A stretch of 64,000 nucleotides of DNA from Verrucomicrobiota bacterium (lineage in GTDB: Bacteria > Verrucomicrobiota > Verrucomicrobiia > Opitutales > Opitutaceae). The position numbers were made by a program, and so were the translations under genes. A model generated the notes under the pieces. The model saw nothing but the letters and a program-made list of their open reading frames with translations. It did not search any database and was not told the DNA's origin. Where the stretch lies: the NCBI GenBank assembly GCA_019510185.1, contig JAEKKV010000015.1:1-64000 (forward strand). Reading direction: 5' to 3'. Position 1 is the first letter of the stretch. Each line of letters begins with the position of its first letter. Below, piece by piece: positions 34,456 through 43,003 of this stretch.

Positions 34456-34516
34456 AAATTCCGGCTTCGGGGTTTTCACGATTGCGGCATGTCGGGAATC
34501 CCGTCCCTTGGTCCGC

Positions 34517-35152
34517 ATGACGATCCATGTTTTGCCTTCCGGCCCGATCCAGACCAACGGGTACCTGCTCACCGATGCGGCGCGGGGCGAGGCGATCTTG
34601 ATCGATGCGCCGGGCGACATTCTCGACGAGGTGCAACCAATTCTGGCTCAAGAGAGATGCAAGCTTACGCAACTCTGGATCACGCACGGGCACTGGGATC
34701 ACACCCAAGACGCGGCCAAGGTCGTGCGGGCCACGGGGGCCCGGGTGCTGGCGCATGCGGCGGACAAGACATTGATTGAAACTCCGCAGGTGATGTCGGC
34801 GTTTTTGGGTGGCGCCATCCCGCTGGAGCCGTTGTCTGTAGACCATTGGGTCGAGGCGGGCGAACGGTTTACGGCGCTCGGGTTGGACGTGGAGGTCCGG
34901 CATGTGCCCGGGCATTGTCCGGGCAACGTCCTGTTCTATTTTGCGCAGGCGGGCGCGGCCTTTGTGGGCGATGCGTTGTTTGCGGGCAGTGTGGGCCGCA
35001 CGGATCTGCCGGGCGGCAGCCGTGAGGTGCTGGCGCAGTCGATCCGCACGCAAATTTATACGCTGCCGGATGAGACGGCGGTTTATGCGGGGCACGGACC
35101 AGCCACGACGGTGGGGATGGAAAAGCGCAGCAACCCCTTCGTGCGAGCCTGA
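34517..35152 (+). CDS. Metallo-beta-lactamase-fold hydrolase (glyoxalase II-like)
   Basis: A 211-residue hydrolase with the zinc motif THGHWDHTQDA (HxHxDH) near residue 57, HVPGHCPGNV (third His) and FVGDALFAGSVGRTDLPGG (Asp), ending with VYAGHGPAT (last His). The group includes hydroxyacylglutathione hydrolases and related thioesterases; the substrate is not known. Start at MTIHVLPSGP; three more codons upstream are open. It is followed by a palindromic repeat and ribD. Confidence 0.92.
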   Translation: MTIHVLPSGPIQTNGYLLTDAARGEAILIDAPGDILDEVQPILAQERCKLTQLWITHGHWDHTQDAAKVVRATGARVLAHAADKTLIETPQVMSAFLGGAIPLEPLSVDHWVEAGERFTALGLDVEVRHVPGHCPGNVLFYFAQAGAAFVGDALFAGSVGRTDLPGGSREVLAQSIRTQIYTLPDETAVYAGHGPATTVGMEKRSNPFVRA

Positions 35153-35205
35153 TACCGGAGGATGGCCGATGGAGGGTGCGGGGGAAAGCGGCTTACATCT
35201 GGCTT

Positions 35206-35296
35206 GTCATTCCGGAGGGAGTGAAGATCCATAACGCGCTCGCGATCCCGCGCTGCCGCGTATTTTCAATGGATTCTCCGCCACTCCCAGAATGAC
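35206..35296. repeat. Palindromic repeat that contains the ribD start codon
   Basis: Left end GTCATTCCGGAGGGAG and right end (reverse complement) GTCATTCTGGGAGTGG share 7 terminal bases, and AGATCCAT pairs with ATGGATTCT farther in. This is the GTCATTC...GATCCAT style of short palindrome that I recall as dispersed in many bacterial genomes. The ribD ATG (35292-35294) is part of the right terminal GAATGAC. Confidence 0.7.
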
Positions 35297-36455
35297 CACC
35301 GAGGAGACAGACGAACGCTTCATGTGCCGGGCCATTGAACTGGCGCGCAAGGCCTGGGGGCGGACGCATCCGAATCCTCTGGTGGGGGCGCTCATCGTGG
35401 AAGACGGCCGGATTGTGGCCGAAGGATTTCATGCACAGGATGGTGGGCCGCATGCCGAACGCGTGGCGCTGGCGAATCTCGGCCGGGCGCCCAAGCCCGG
35501 CGCGACCTTGTATGTGACGCTCGAGCCGTGCTCGACCCATGGGCGCACGGGCGCGTGCTGCGACGCGATCCGCGCGGCCGGCCTCCGTCGCGTGGTGGCG
35601 GGAGCGACCGATCCGAATCCCGACCATGCGGGCAAGGGCTTCGATCTTTTGCGAGCCTCGGGCGTGGACGTGGTGAGCGGCGTGAGGGAAGGCGAATGTG
35701 CCGACCTCAACCTGATTTTCAACCACTGGATTGCCCGCCAGTCCCCGCTGCTGGCGGCCAAGGTGGCGGTGACCCTTGACGGCAAGATCGCCTGCCGCAC
35801 CGGCGTGTCGAAGTGGATCACGGGCGAACCGGCCCGGGCCGACGTGCATCACTGGCGGCGCTACTTTCCGGGTATCGCGGTGGGCGCGATGACCATTTTA
35901 AAAGACAACCCCCGGCTCACCGTGCGACTGGCGGACGGCGAGGAGTGGTGTCCGCGCCGGTTTGTTTTCGACGGACTGCTGCGCACGGTGTCCGACAAGA
36001 ATTTGCCGTTGGTTTATACCGACGAGCATCGGGAGCGCACGGTGGTGGTGACCACGCCGCACGGCGGGATGGGCTATGTGCGCAAGCTGCGCGATCTCGG
36101 CATTAACGTGTGGGTGCTGGACACGCCGACACAGCGGGTGAACTTCGACGATTTCCGAAACTGGTGCGGCGCGGAAAAAATTGGCGGCGTTTATTTCGAA
36201 GGCGGGGCGCAGTTGATCAGTGAACTGATCCGCGCGAAGCAGCTCGACTATCTCTTTAGCTACCGCGCGCCGGTGCTGTTTGCCGACGACAAGGCGAAGT
36301 CGGCTTTCGGCGGCCTGCGGCCGGAGCGGATCGAAGAAGCCGTGCGATTGGCGGACGTGCGCCATGAGACGTTCGGCGACGATGCGCTGATGCGCGGCCG
36401 GGTGGTTTACCCGGACAAACTTCATTTGGATGAAACTGTATTTAGCCTCCGGTAA
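35292..36455 (+). CDS. ribD: Bifunctional riboflavin deaminase/reductase
   Basis: A 387-residue two-domain enzyme of riboflavin synthesis. The deaminase domain (1-145) has PHAERVAL (HAE) and EPCSTHGRTGACC (zinc Cys residues); the reductase domain (about 150-380) begins KVAVTLDGKIACRTG and has SKWITGEPAR and FEGGAQLISELI. Slightly longer than the E. coli protein (367). The start ATG lies in the terminal part of a palindromic repeat and has no Shine-Dalgarno site. Ten residues precede the conserved MCRAIELAR, close to other RibD proteins. The end overlaps rdgB by 26 bases. Confidence 0.95.
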   Translation: MTTEETDERFMCRAIELARKAWGRTHPNPLVGALIVEDGRIVAEGFHAQDGGPHAERVALANLGRAPKPGATLYVTLEPCSTHGRTGACCDAIRAAGLRRVVAGATDPNPDHAGKGFDLLRASGVDVVSGVREGECADLNLIFNHWIARQSPLLAAKVAVTLDGKIACRTGVSKWITGEPARADVHHWRRYFPGIAVGAMTILKDNPRLTVRLADGEEWCPRRFVFDGLLRTVSDKNLPLVYTDEHRERTVVVTTPHGGMGYVRKLRDLGINVWVLDTPTQRVNFDDFRNWCGAEKIGGVYFEGGAQLISELIRAKQLDYLFSYRAPVLFADDKAKSAFGGLRPERIEEAVRLADVRHETFGDDALMRGRVVYPDKLHLDETVFSLR

Positions 36456-37041
36456 CGCGCACAAGGCGCAGGAAATGAACGCGCTCGCCGCCGCCAGCGG
36501 CGTGGATGTCGAGATCATCTCGGCGCGGGCGGTCGGCGGCATGCCGCCGGCCGAGGAGGACACGGGCACGTTTATTGGCAACGCGCGCAAGAAGGCGCTG
36601 GCGCTGAAGGCGGCGCTCCCGCCCGAGGCTTGGGTGCTGGCCGACGACAGCGGACTGTGCGTCGATTTTCTCGGCGGCGCACCGGGCGTGGAGAGCGCCT
36701 ACTACGCCGGAGCGCAGGGCGACGGGGCGGCGAATTTGAAAAAGCTCGTCGAGGTGATGCGCGAGGTTCCGGCGGGGCGGCGCGGGGCCTTTTTTACGTG
36801 CGTGCTGCTGCTCGCGGGGCCGGCGGGTGCGGAGCAGATTTTCGAGGGGCGCTGCGCCGGCGCGTTACTGACAGCACCCCGGGGAGGCGCGGGCTTTGGC
36901 TATGACCCGCTGTTCATGCCGGCCGGCTACTCGCAGAGTTTCGCCGAGCTGGGCGACGCGATTAAAAATGGCTTGAGCCATCGGGGCCGGGCGTGGGCGC
37001 AGTTGGCGGAATGGCTCCGCCGGCCGGTGGTCGCGGGGTGA
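36430..37041 (+). CDS. rdgB: XTP/dITP diphosphatase (RdgB/HAM1)
   Basis: A 203-residue house-cleaning pyrophosphatase that removes non-canonical purine triphosphates. Motifs: LYLASGNAHKAQEM (SGNxxK), TFIGNARKKA, VLADDSGLCVDFLGGAPGV (DDSGL) and GGAGFGYDPLFMP, with SHRGRAWAQL at the end. The start at 36430 lies inside the last 26 bases of ribD in another frame, so translation is probably coupled. It ends 4 bases from the convergent NarL-type regulator. Confidence 0.95.
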   Translation: MKLYLASGNAHKAQEMNALAAASGVDVEIISARAVGGMPPAEEDTGTFIGNARKKALALKAALPPEAWVLADDSGLCVDFLGGAPGVESAYYAGAQGDGAANLKKLVEVMREVPAGRRGAFFTCVLLLAGPAGAEQIFEGRCAGALLTAPRGGAGFGYDPLFMPAGYSQSFAELGDAIKNGLSHRGRAWAQLAEWLRRPVVAG

Positions 37042-37045
37042 TGAC

Positions 37046-37702
37046 TCAAGCGCCGCCTTTGCCCTTGGCATAAAGGGCGGCGGCCTCCGAGCGGCGCGTG
37101 ACGTGCAGCTTGTCGAAAATGTTGCTCAGGTAATTTTTCACCGTCTTTTCCGTCAGATCCATGGCAGCGGCGACTTCCTTGTTGGTCTTGCCCTCGGCGA
37201 TCAACGCGATGACCCGACGCTCCTGGGTGGAGAGGGCGGCGAGCGCATCCCGCGTGGCGGGTGCGGTGGAGCGCATGAGCGTCAACACCCGAGCGGTGAT
37301 GGCGGGATCGAGGATGGATTTGCCCGCGGCGACGTCGTGGATCGCCTGGACGAGCGAGCGGCCGTGCACCTCCTTGAGAAGATAGCCGTGCGCGCCGGCG
37401 CGGATGGCGTCGTCGACCACGTTCTCGTCGGCCACGGAGGTCAGCACGAGGACGCGTGTCGCGGGCGAGCGCTGCAGGATCTGGCGGCAGGCGTCGAAGC
37501 CGGTGCCGTCAGGCAGGCGGATGTCGAGGAGCACGACGTCGGGCCGGTGGGCGGCGGCGCTTTCGACGGCGGTAGCGACGCTGGCGGCCTCGCCGGTGAT
37601 CGTCAGGCTTGGCTCGGCTCCGAGCAGGGCGCGGAGACCCATGCGGACGACTTCACTGTCGTCCACAATCAAGACACGCAGGATGGGTGAGGGAGAATTC
37701 AT
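37046..37702 (-). CDS. NarL/FixJ-family response regulator
   Basis: A 218-residue regulator: receiver (7-125) with Asp60 in VVLLDIRLPDGTG and Lys in GYLLKEVHG, and a LuxR-type HTH (about 152-212) with LSTQERRVIALIAEGKTNK and KTVKNYLSNIFDKL. Start MNSPSPILRVLIVDD; its ATG overlaps the stop of the partner kinase by 4 bases. The pair probably controls transcription; no target operator is visible in the window. Confidence 0.95.
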   Translation of the reverse strand: MNSPSPILRVLIVDDSEVVRMGLRALLGAEPSLTITGEAASVATAVESAAAHRPDVVLLDIRLPDGTGFDACRQILQRSPATRVLVLTSVADENVVDDAIRAGAHGYLLKEVHGRSLVQAIHDVAAGKSILDPAITARVLTLMRSTAPATRDALAALSTQERRVIALIAEGKTNKEVAAAMDLTEKTVKNYLSNIFDKLHVTRRSEAAALYAKGKGGA

Positions 37703-38724
37703 CCGGCGACGGAAACGGGCAGGGTGATGACGAGCCGGGTGCCGGCGCCCGGTGTGCTGGTGAGATTCAGGCTGCCGCCGGTGCTTTCGGCGCGCGCGCG
37801 CAGGTTGGCCAGCCCGTGTCCGGAACCGGACACGGCGCTGGAATCGAAGCCGCGGCCGTCGTCCTGCACGAGGAGGCACACGGCATTGTCTCCCTCGTGG
37901 AGGCGCAGGATGATGTGACGGGCCTGTCCATGGCGGAGTGCGTTGCTGATGGCTTCGCGCACGAAGGGTACGAGGTGGGCGAGCTGTTCGCCGGAAAGGG
38001 CGGCGGCGGCCGAGTCGTCGATGGTGTAGTCGAAGGCCACCTCGCGCCCCGCGCGGAGTTCCTCCGCCACCGCGCTGAGCACCGCGATGAGGCTGTCCTT
38101 GCGCACATTGTCGGGTGTGAGGCCGGTGATATGGGCGCGCACCTCGCGGATGGTATCGTTGATGGTTTTAAGCGCGGTCTCGATCCGGCGCGTGGCCTCA
38201 TCGGGATCGCGCCGCAGGAGCTCGCGGGTGGATTCGAGCATCAGCCCGGCGGCATAAAGAGACTGGATGGTGCCGTCATGCAGGTCGCGGCCGAGGCGGA
38301 TTTTTTCGTCCAGCGTCCGGCTGACGAGCCGTTGCTGCACTTGCAGGCTTTCCTCGGTGCGCTGGCGTACGTCCCGTTCGCGGACAAGGGCGGCGTTTTG
38401 CGTCACCGTGGTGATGGCGAGATTTTCCGCGTTTTGGATTTCTTTGCGCACCTGCTTCAAAGGCGTGGTGTCGGCGCCGCGTTGGTCCGGAATCAGGGTG
38501 GTGACAAGCAGGGCGGCGAGCGAGACGCCGAGCAGGAGGGCGAACGCCTTTTGCTGGTCGGCGCGATACGGGCGCAGCGCGTCCGTCCGTCCGGCGTCCG
38601 TTGTCGCGGCCTGATGCTGCCGCTCCAGCGCGCGGTGATGCACCCACATCTGCAGAAGGGCGGCGGTGGATCCGACGACGCCCAAGGCGAGGACAAGCAC
38701 GATGAGCCGGAGCGCGTTACGCAT
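37699..38724 (-). CDS. HisKA_3-type sensor histidine kinase (NarX/DesK class)
   Basis: A 341-residue kinase with two helices near the N-terminus (LIVLVLALGVVGSTAALL and ALLLGVSLAALLVTTLI) bracketing a 30-residue loop, a coiled coil (90-140), and the HisKA_3 site His149 in RLGRDLHDGTIQSLY. The ATPase domain has REAISNALRHG, DDGRGFD and GHGLANLRARAE. Its partner is the overlapping NarL-type gene. Start at MRNALRLIVL; the frame is open for 59 more codons without features. Confidence 0.92.
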   Translation of the reverse strand: MRNALRLIVLVLALGVVGSTAALLQMWVHHRALERQHQAATTDAGRTDALRPYRADQQKAFALLLGVSLAALLVTTLIPDQRGADTTPLKQVRKEIQNAENLAITTVTQNAALVRERDVRQRTEESLQVQQRLVSRTLDEKIRLGRDLHDGTIQSLYAAGLMLESTRELLRRDPDEATRRIETALKTINDTIREVRAHITGLTPDNVRKDSLIAVLSAVAEELRAGREVAFDYTIDDSAAAALSGEQLAHLVPFVREAISNALRHGQARHIILRLHEGDNAVCLLVQDDGRGFDSSAVSGSGHGLANLRARAESTGGSLNLTSTPGAGTRLVITLPVSVAG

Positions 38725-38847
38725 GAGGGGAACGGCCTTCAACTTGAACCCGTCCTCCGGGCAGGCAACGGCAAAGCTGCCCGGGAAGCGGTTTAGCAAA
38801 ATCTTCGACATTTCCCGCGGCGTGTCTTTGTTCTTCCAGCTCCGCCC

Positions 38848-40322
38848 ATGAAGACTTTCTACATCACGACCGCGATCGACTATGTGAACGGTTCGCCGCA
38901 CCTAGGCCATGCCTACGAAAAGGTGCTGACGGACGTCATTGCCCGATTCCGCCGGCTGATGGGCGATCAGGTCTATTTTCTCACCGGCGTCGACGAGCAC
39001 GGTCAAAAGGTCCAGCAAACCGCCAAAAAACGAGGCATTCCCCCGCAACAATTCTGCGACGAGGTGTCGCAGGAGTTTCGCGCCGTCTGCGCCCGGTTGA
39101 ATATCTCCAACGACGATTTCATCCGCACCACCGAGCCACGCCACAAGAAGGTTGTCTGCGATCTGCTTCAGCAGCTCTTCGACAAGGGCGAGATCTACAA
39201 GGCCGAGTACAAGGGTTTTTACTCCACGCGACAGGAGCAGTTTCTGCAGGACAAGGATCGCAATCCCGACGGCTCCTGGCCGGAGCTTTTCGGCGAGGTC
39301 ACCGAGATCACCGAGTCCAACTACTTCTTCAAGCTGCGTTCCTATCAGGACTGGCTGGTCGATTTCTTGAAGAAGAACGAAAATTTCGTCTTCCCTCGAT
39401 ACCGCCAAAAACAGGTGCTGGAGTTTCTCGCGGAGCCGCTCAACGACCTGTGCATCTCTCGTCCGAAGGACCGTCTCGAGTGGGGCATCACGCTGCCCTT
39501 CGACGACAACTTCGTCACCTACGTGTGGTTCGACGCACTGGTGAACTACTATTCGGCCGTGATCGACAAACCCGGTCTTTGGCCGGCGGATTTCCACGTC
39601 ATCGGCAAGGACATCCTCGTGCCGCCGCACGCCGTTTACTGGCCGATCATGCTCAAGGCCGCCGGCCTCGAGCCCCCCAAGTCGCTCCTCGCGCACGGCT
39701 GGTGGTCCATCAACGGCTCCAAGATGTCCAAGAGCACCGGCAATTTCGTCGATCCCATCGCTTTCGCCGACCAGTACGGCGTGGACGCCCTCCGTTATTT
39801 CCTCATCCGCGAGATGAGCGTGGGCCAGGACAGCGATTTTTCCCTCCAGCAGTTCCTTTCCCGCTACAACAGCGAACTCGCGGCGTCGTGCCCGCGGCGG
39901 AGGTTTCCGAAAAGCCCGAGCAGGATCTGCAGGCCTTGTGGGTGAAAACCCGTGACGAGGTCATCCCGCTCAACGAAGGCTTCCAGTTTCACGTCGCGCT
40001 GGAGCGCACCTTCGCGTTCATCACCGCGACCAACGCCTACATCGAGACGCGCGCCCCGTGGAAGCTCGGCAAGTCCGCCGCGCCCGCCGACCAGGCGCTC
40101 CTGCGCACCTCGCTCGCGACGATGGCCGAGGCCCTGCGTCTGGGCGTTTCGCTGCTCGCCGCCGTCATGCCTGAAACGACGGTGAAAATTCATGGTGTGC
40201 TGGGCTACGCCGTCGGCGGCATCTGGCGCGACGAACTCGTCTGGGGCGGACGTCTCACCGGCAGCAAGGTCGCCGAGACCGCCATTCTCTTCCCGCGTCC
40301 GCAGGCGGAGCCGAAGGCCTGA
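38848..40322 (+). pseudogene. metG: Methionine-tRNA ligase, frame-disrupted with apparent internal deletion
   Basis: The first part (38848-39945) is MetRS with GSPHLGHAYE (HIGH), YVWFDALVNYYS and GSKMSKSTGNFVD (KMSKS), in good reading order up to RYNSELA (39880). There the frame changes: from 39882 the correct text (GVVPAAEVSEKP ... VIPLNEGFQFHV ... LVWGGRL) continues in another frame to 40322. Comparing with MetRS in general, the stretch after NSELA (about 20 residues, NDLGNL-like) is missing, so more than a one-base slip has occurred. The anticodon-binding domain would lose its first helix. No CxxC zinc knuckle is seen. Either a real lesion or an assembly error; MetRS is essential. Confidence 0.8.
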
Positions 40323-40374
40323 GCCAAGCGTGCAGAGCTGAGAGCCAGGAAATGCAGCGCCAGTTCCTCTTCTC

Positions 40375-41817
40375 GTGACGATCCTCCCCATCAATCCCGC
40401 CGAGAACGCCTCGCCTGATGCGTTGCGGGCGTTTCTCGCGCAGTGCCGGGACGCCGCCCGGCGCGACGGCCGGGCCCGGCTCGTGAGCATCTCGCTCGCG
40501 GTGGAGGCGCTCGATCCGCTCGCGGTCTTGGAGTCGATCTTCGAACCGGGCGAACCGCACTTCTACACCGAGCGGCCGGGCGCGGAGAGCGCCATTGCCG
40601 GGGCCGAGGTGGCGCTCGCCTGCACCGCGCACGGGCCGGATCGTTTTGCCGCGATCCAGCGTTTCATCGACGACACGCTGGAGCATACCATCGCGGTGGG
40701 CGATGTTTCCGCGCCGTTCGGCGGCCCGCATTTCTTCACGACCTTCGCCTTTCTCGACGAGGTCGAATCCGGCGAGCCGTTTCCGGCGGCGCACGCCTTT
40801 GTGCCGCGCTGGCAGGTGGCGCGCGCGGGCGTGACCACCACGGCGGTGGCCAATCTGCTCGTCGCGCCCGATGCCGACCTCGCCGCCCTGACCGAGCGGG
40901 TCTGGCGCGCCCACGCGAAGTTTTCAAAATTCGAATACGAAGGGGACACGATGTCCGGCGGCTCCGCTGAGAAGCTCCGCGGGCCGGCGGAGGGCGCGGG
41001 CATGGCGGCGGTCCGCGAAGTCGGCGATTATCGGGCCGCGGTCATCCGGGCGCTGGGCCGCATTCAGGCCGGGGAGTTCCAGAAGATCGTCCTGGCGCGC
41101 GCGCTCGATCTCACCGCCGCCGGTCCGCTGCATCCGCTGCGCGTGCTCAACGGCCTGCGTCAGCGGTTCCCCGATTGCTACGCCTTCTCCGCCGCGAACG
41201 GGAGCGGACACAGTTTTATCGGCGCCTCGCCCGAGCGGCTCGTGCGCGTGAGCCAGGGCGTGCTTGAGACCGAGGCGCTCGCCGGTTCCGCCCGCCGGGG
41301 CGAAGGCGCTAGCGAGGACGCGGCGCTCGCCGCCGCGTTGTTGCGTAGCGAGAAGGATCTGCGCGAACAACGGCATGTGCTCGACTCCATCGTGCGCCGT
41401 CTCGCGCCGCTCGGGCTGGCTCTGGAGTTCGCCACGACGCCCGCGTTGCGCCGTCTCGCGAATGTCCAGCACCTGCACACACCGGTGCGCGCGGTGCTGC
41501 CGGACGGCGTGCGCTTGCTCGACGCGCTTGCCCGGCTCCATCCCACGCCGGCGGTCGGCGGCACGCCGCGCGAGGCGGCGGTTCCGGCCATCCGTGAACT
41601 CGAAAATTTCCCCCGCGGCCTCTATGCCGGCGCTCTCGGCTGGATCAACGCGCGGGGCGGCGGTGAGTTTTTCGTCGGCATCCGTTCGGCGCTGGTCGAA
41701 GGCGCCCGCGCCCGGATTTACGCCGGGGCCGGCATCGTGGCCGGCTCGGAGCCGGAGAAGGAGTTCGCGGAAACCGAACTCAAGTTCCGCGCCCTGCAGG
41801 ACGCGTTGTTGGGCTGA
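40375..41817 (+). CDS. menF: Isochorismate synthase
   Basis: A 480-residue chorismate-using enzyme that makes isochorismate for menaquinone. Conserved blocks: GEFQKIVLARALDL, FSAANGSGHSFIGASPERL, ETEALAGSARRG, LRTP-like HTPVRAVL, LHPTPAVGGTPREAA, GLYAGALGWIN and YAGAGIVAGSEPEKEFAETE (split here), the last with metal ligands. The lysine in the KIVLAR block favours isochorismate synthase over anthranilate synthase. Starts with GTG, 52 bases after metG. menD and menB are 10-15 kb to the right in separate units. Confidence 0.92.
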   Translation: MTILPINPAENASPDALRAFLAQCRDAARRDGRARLVSISLAVEALDPLAVLESIFEPGEPHFYTERPGAESAIAGAEVALACTAHGPDRFAAIQRFIDDTLEHTIAVGDVSAPFGGPHFFTTFAFLDEVESGEPFPAAHAFVPRWQVARAGVTTTAVANLLVAPDADLAALTERVWRAHAKFSKFEYEGDTMSGGSAEKLRGPAEGAGMAAVREVGDYRAAVIRALGRIQAGEFQKIVLARALDLTAAGPLHPLRVLNGLRQRFPDCYAFSAANGSGHSFIGASPERLVRVSQGVLETEALAGSARRGEGASEDAALAAALLRSEKDLREQRHVLDSIVRRLAPLGLALEFATTPALRRLANVQHLHTPVRAVLPDGVRLLDALARLHPTPAVGGTPREAAVPAIRELENFPRGLYAGALGWINARGGGEFFVGIRSALVEGARARIYAGAGIVAGSEPEKEFAETELKFRALQDALLG

Positions 41818-41830
41818 CCCACGACGCGGG

Positions 41831-42841
41831 CTACGGGCCTTTTTCGATCAGCTCGTGAACCGCCGCTTCGCTGGCCGCGAGCATTCGTTGGGTGCGCAGG
41901 TTGGTTTGCACCTCGTAGAGATTGAGTTTCCCCACGGCACGGATGAGCGTGACGGCCTGGATAATTTCCCGGGCGGTCGCGGCCTGCACTTCACCCATGG
42001 GCGAGAGACTTTGTTCGATCACGAGGGTGTCGCCCTTGGCGGCGTCGCTGTCCAAATCGAATTGGGGAAGCTCGTTCCAGGAATTGATGATGTGAAACGT
42101 GCCCTTGCCGGCGGTCTTGTTCCAAGTGAAGCCGTTGACGACGATCTGATGCCCCACCTTGCCGCCGTTCCACGGATGCGCGGCGATGAAGCCGGGCGGA
42201 AGCGCCTGCCAGATTTCCCGGGGAAACGAAGCGAGGATGGGATGACCCTTGCGCAATTCCTGGCGCGCCCAGTCGAAGGGATTTTCCTCGGAGGGGAGGT
42301 CATGAATGACGGGCTTGGGCGTGTGATCCGTCACGATGCTTTCCAAGCCATGGACGTAGCGAGGCTCCGTCCACGGGTTGTCCGGCGGCGTGCCGTTGAT
42401 GATCTTATAAAGGGTCCCGTCGGTCGTGTAGTAGCCGGCGATATCGAGCCAGTGGATCCGCGCGTAGAGCATGCACGTGCCGCCGATCTGATCGCGCAGG
42501 ACCGAAGGCTGGCAGAGCTGTACGGTTTCCAACGGACCCTCGGTCTTGGACACTTCGATGGTGGTTTTGGTTTTCACGCCTGCCGGCGCCTTGACCACGG
42601 TGACTTGGGAGTTGCCCTTGGCGAGGGGGCTGCGGGTGCTGAGCTCGGTGAGCCAGGCGAGGTCGTCGGGCAGAAGCGAGGCGGTCGGCACCAGGCTTTT
42701 CGTGCCGTCCGCGAAGCGCACCACGATATACGCCTTCTCGATGCGGGCCTGCACGGCCTTTTCATATTGGGCGGACGGCGCGGCTGAGAGGGAGCCGGTC
42801 AGCAGCAGCATGAAAACAGCGAGAAGAGTTTTGGAAAGCAT
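41831..42841 (-). CDS. Secreted papain-like cysteine peptidase candidate
   Basis: A 336-residue protein with a signal peptide (SKTLLAVFMLLLTGSLSAA). Residues about 35-65 resemble an SHD1-like module (FADGTKSLVPTASLLPDDLAWL, described in two parts). The rest has a papain-type residue set in order: Gln118 and Cys123 in RDQIGGTCMLYA, His231 in KVGHQIVVNGF and Asn253 in HIINSWNE. Papain has QGxCGSCW, NHAV and KNSWG, so the fold fits but sequence is distant. No propeptide is obvious. Activity and substrate are unknown. Confidence 0.7.
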   Translation of the reverse strand: MLSKTLLAVFMLLLTGSLSAAPSAQYEKAVQARIEKAYIVVRFADGTKSLVPTASLLPDDLAWLTELSTRSPLAKGNSQVTVVKAPAGVKTKTTIEVSKTEGPLETVQLCQPSVLRDQIGGTCMLYARIHWLDIAGYYTTDGTLYKIINGTPPDNPWTEPRYVHGLESIVTDHTPKPVIHDLPSEENPFDWARQELRKGHPILASFPREIWQALPPGFIAAHPWNGGKVGHQIVVNGFTWNKTAGKGTFHIINSWNELPQFDLDSDAAKGDTLVIEQSLSPMGEVQAATAREIIQAVTLIRAVGKLNLYEVQTNLRTQRMLAASEAAVHELIEKGP

Positions 42842-43003
42842 GCGTGGATAAGGGTACCGCGAGGATCGGGACTTGAAGCAAGCGGATTGCCCCGGTGCGG
42901 GCTATCCGAAAATCCGGCAGTCTGCTTTTGCAGAGGCGACAGGCGTTGTCGGCTTCCGCTGTACGCGTGACATTTTTGCGAGGGTGGCCAGCGTGCCTTG
43001 GTC

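Larger units (their letters stand above)
34187..34516. other. 330-base gap between leuB and the metallo-hydrolase gene
   Basis: No protein-coding frame is convincing here. On the plus strand there are a promoter-like pair (34335-34362), a small hairpin (CCCGC/GCGGG near 34375) and a strong terminator (34415-34455), so a short RNA may be made. The part next to leuB (34187-34270) is GC-rich and has a GGCGGG/CCCGCC hairpin in the leuB leader. Confidence 0.5.
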
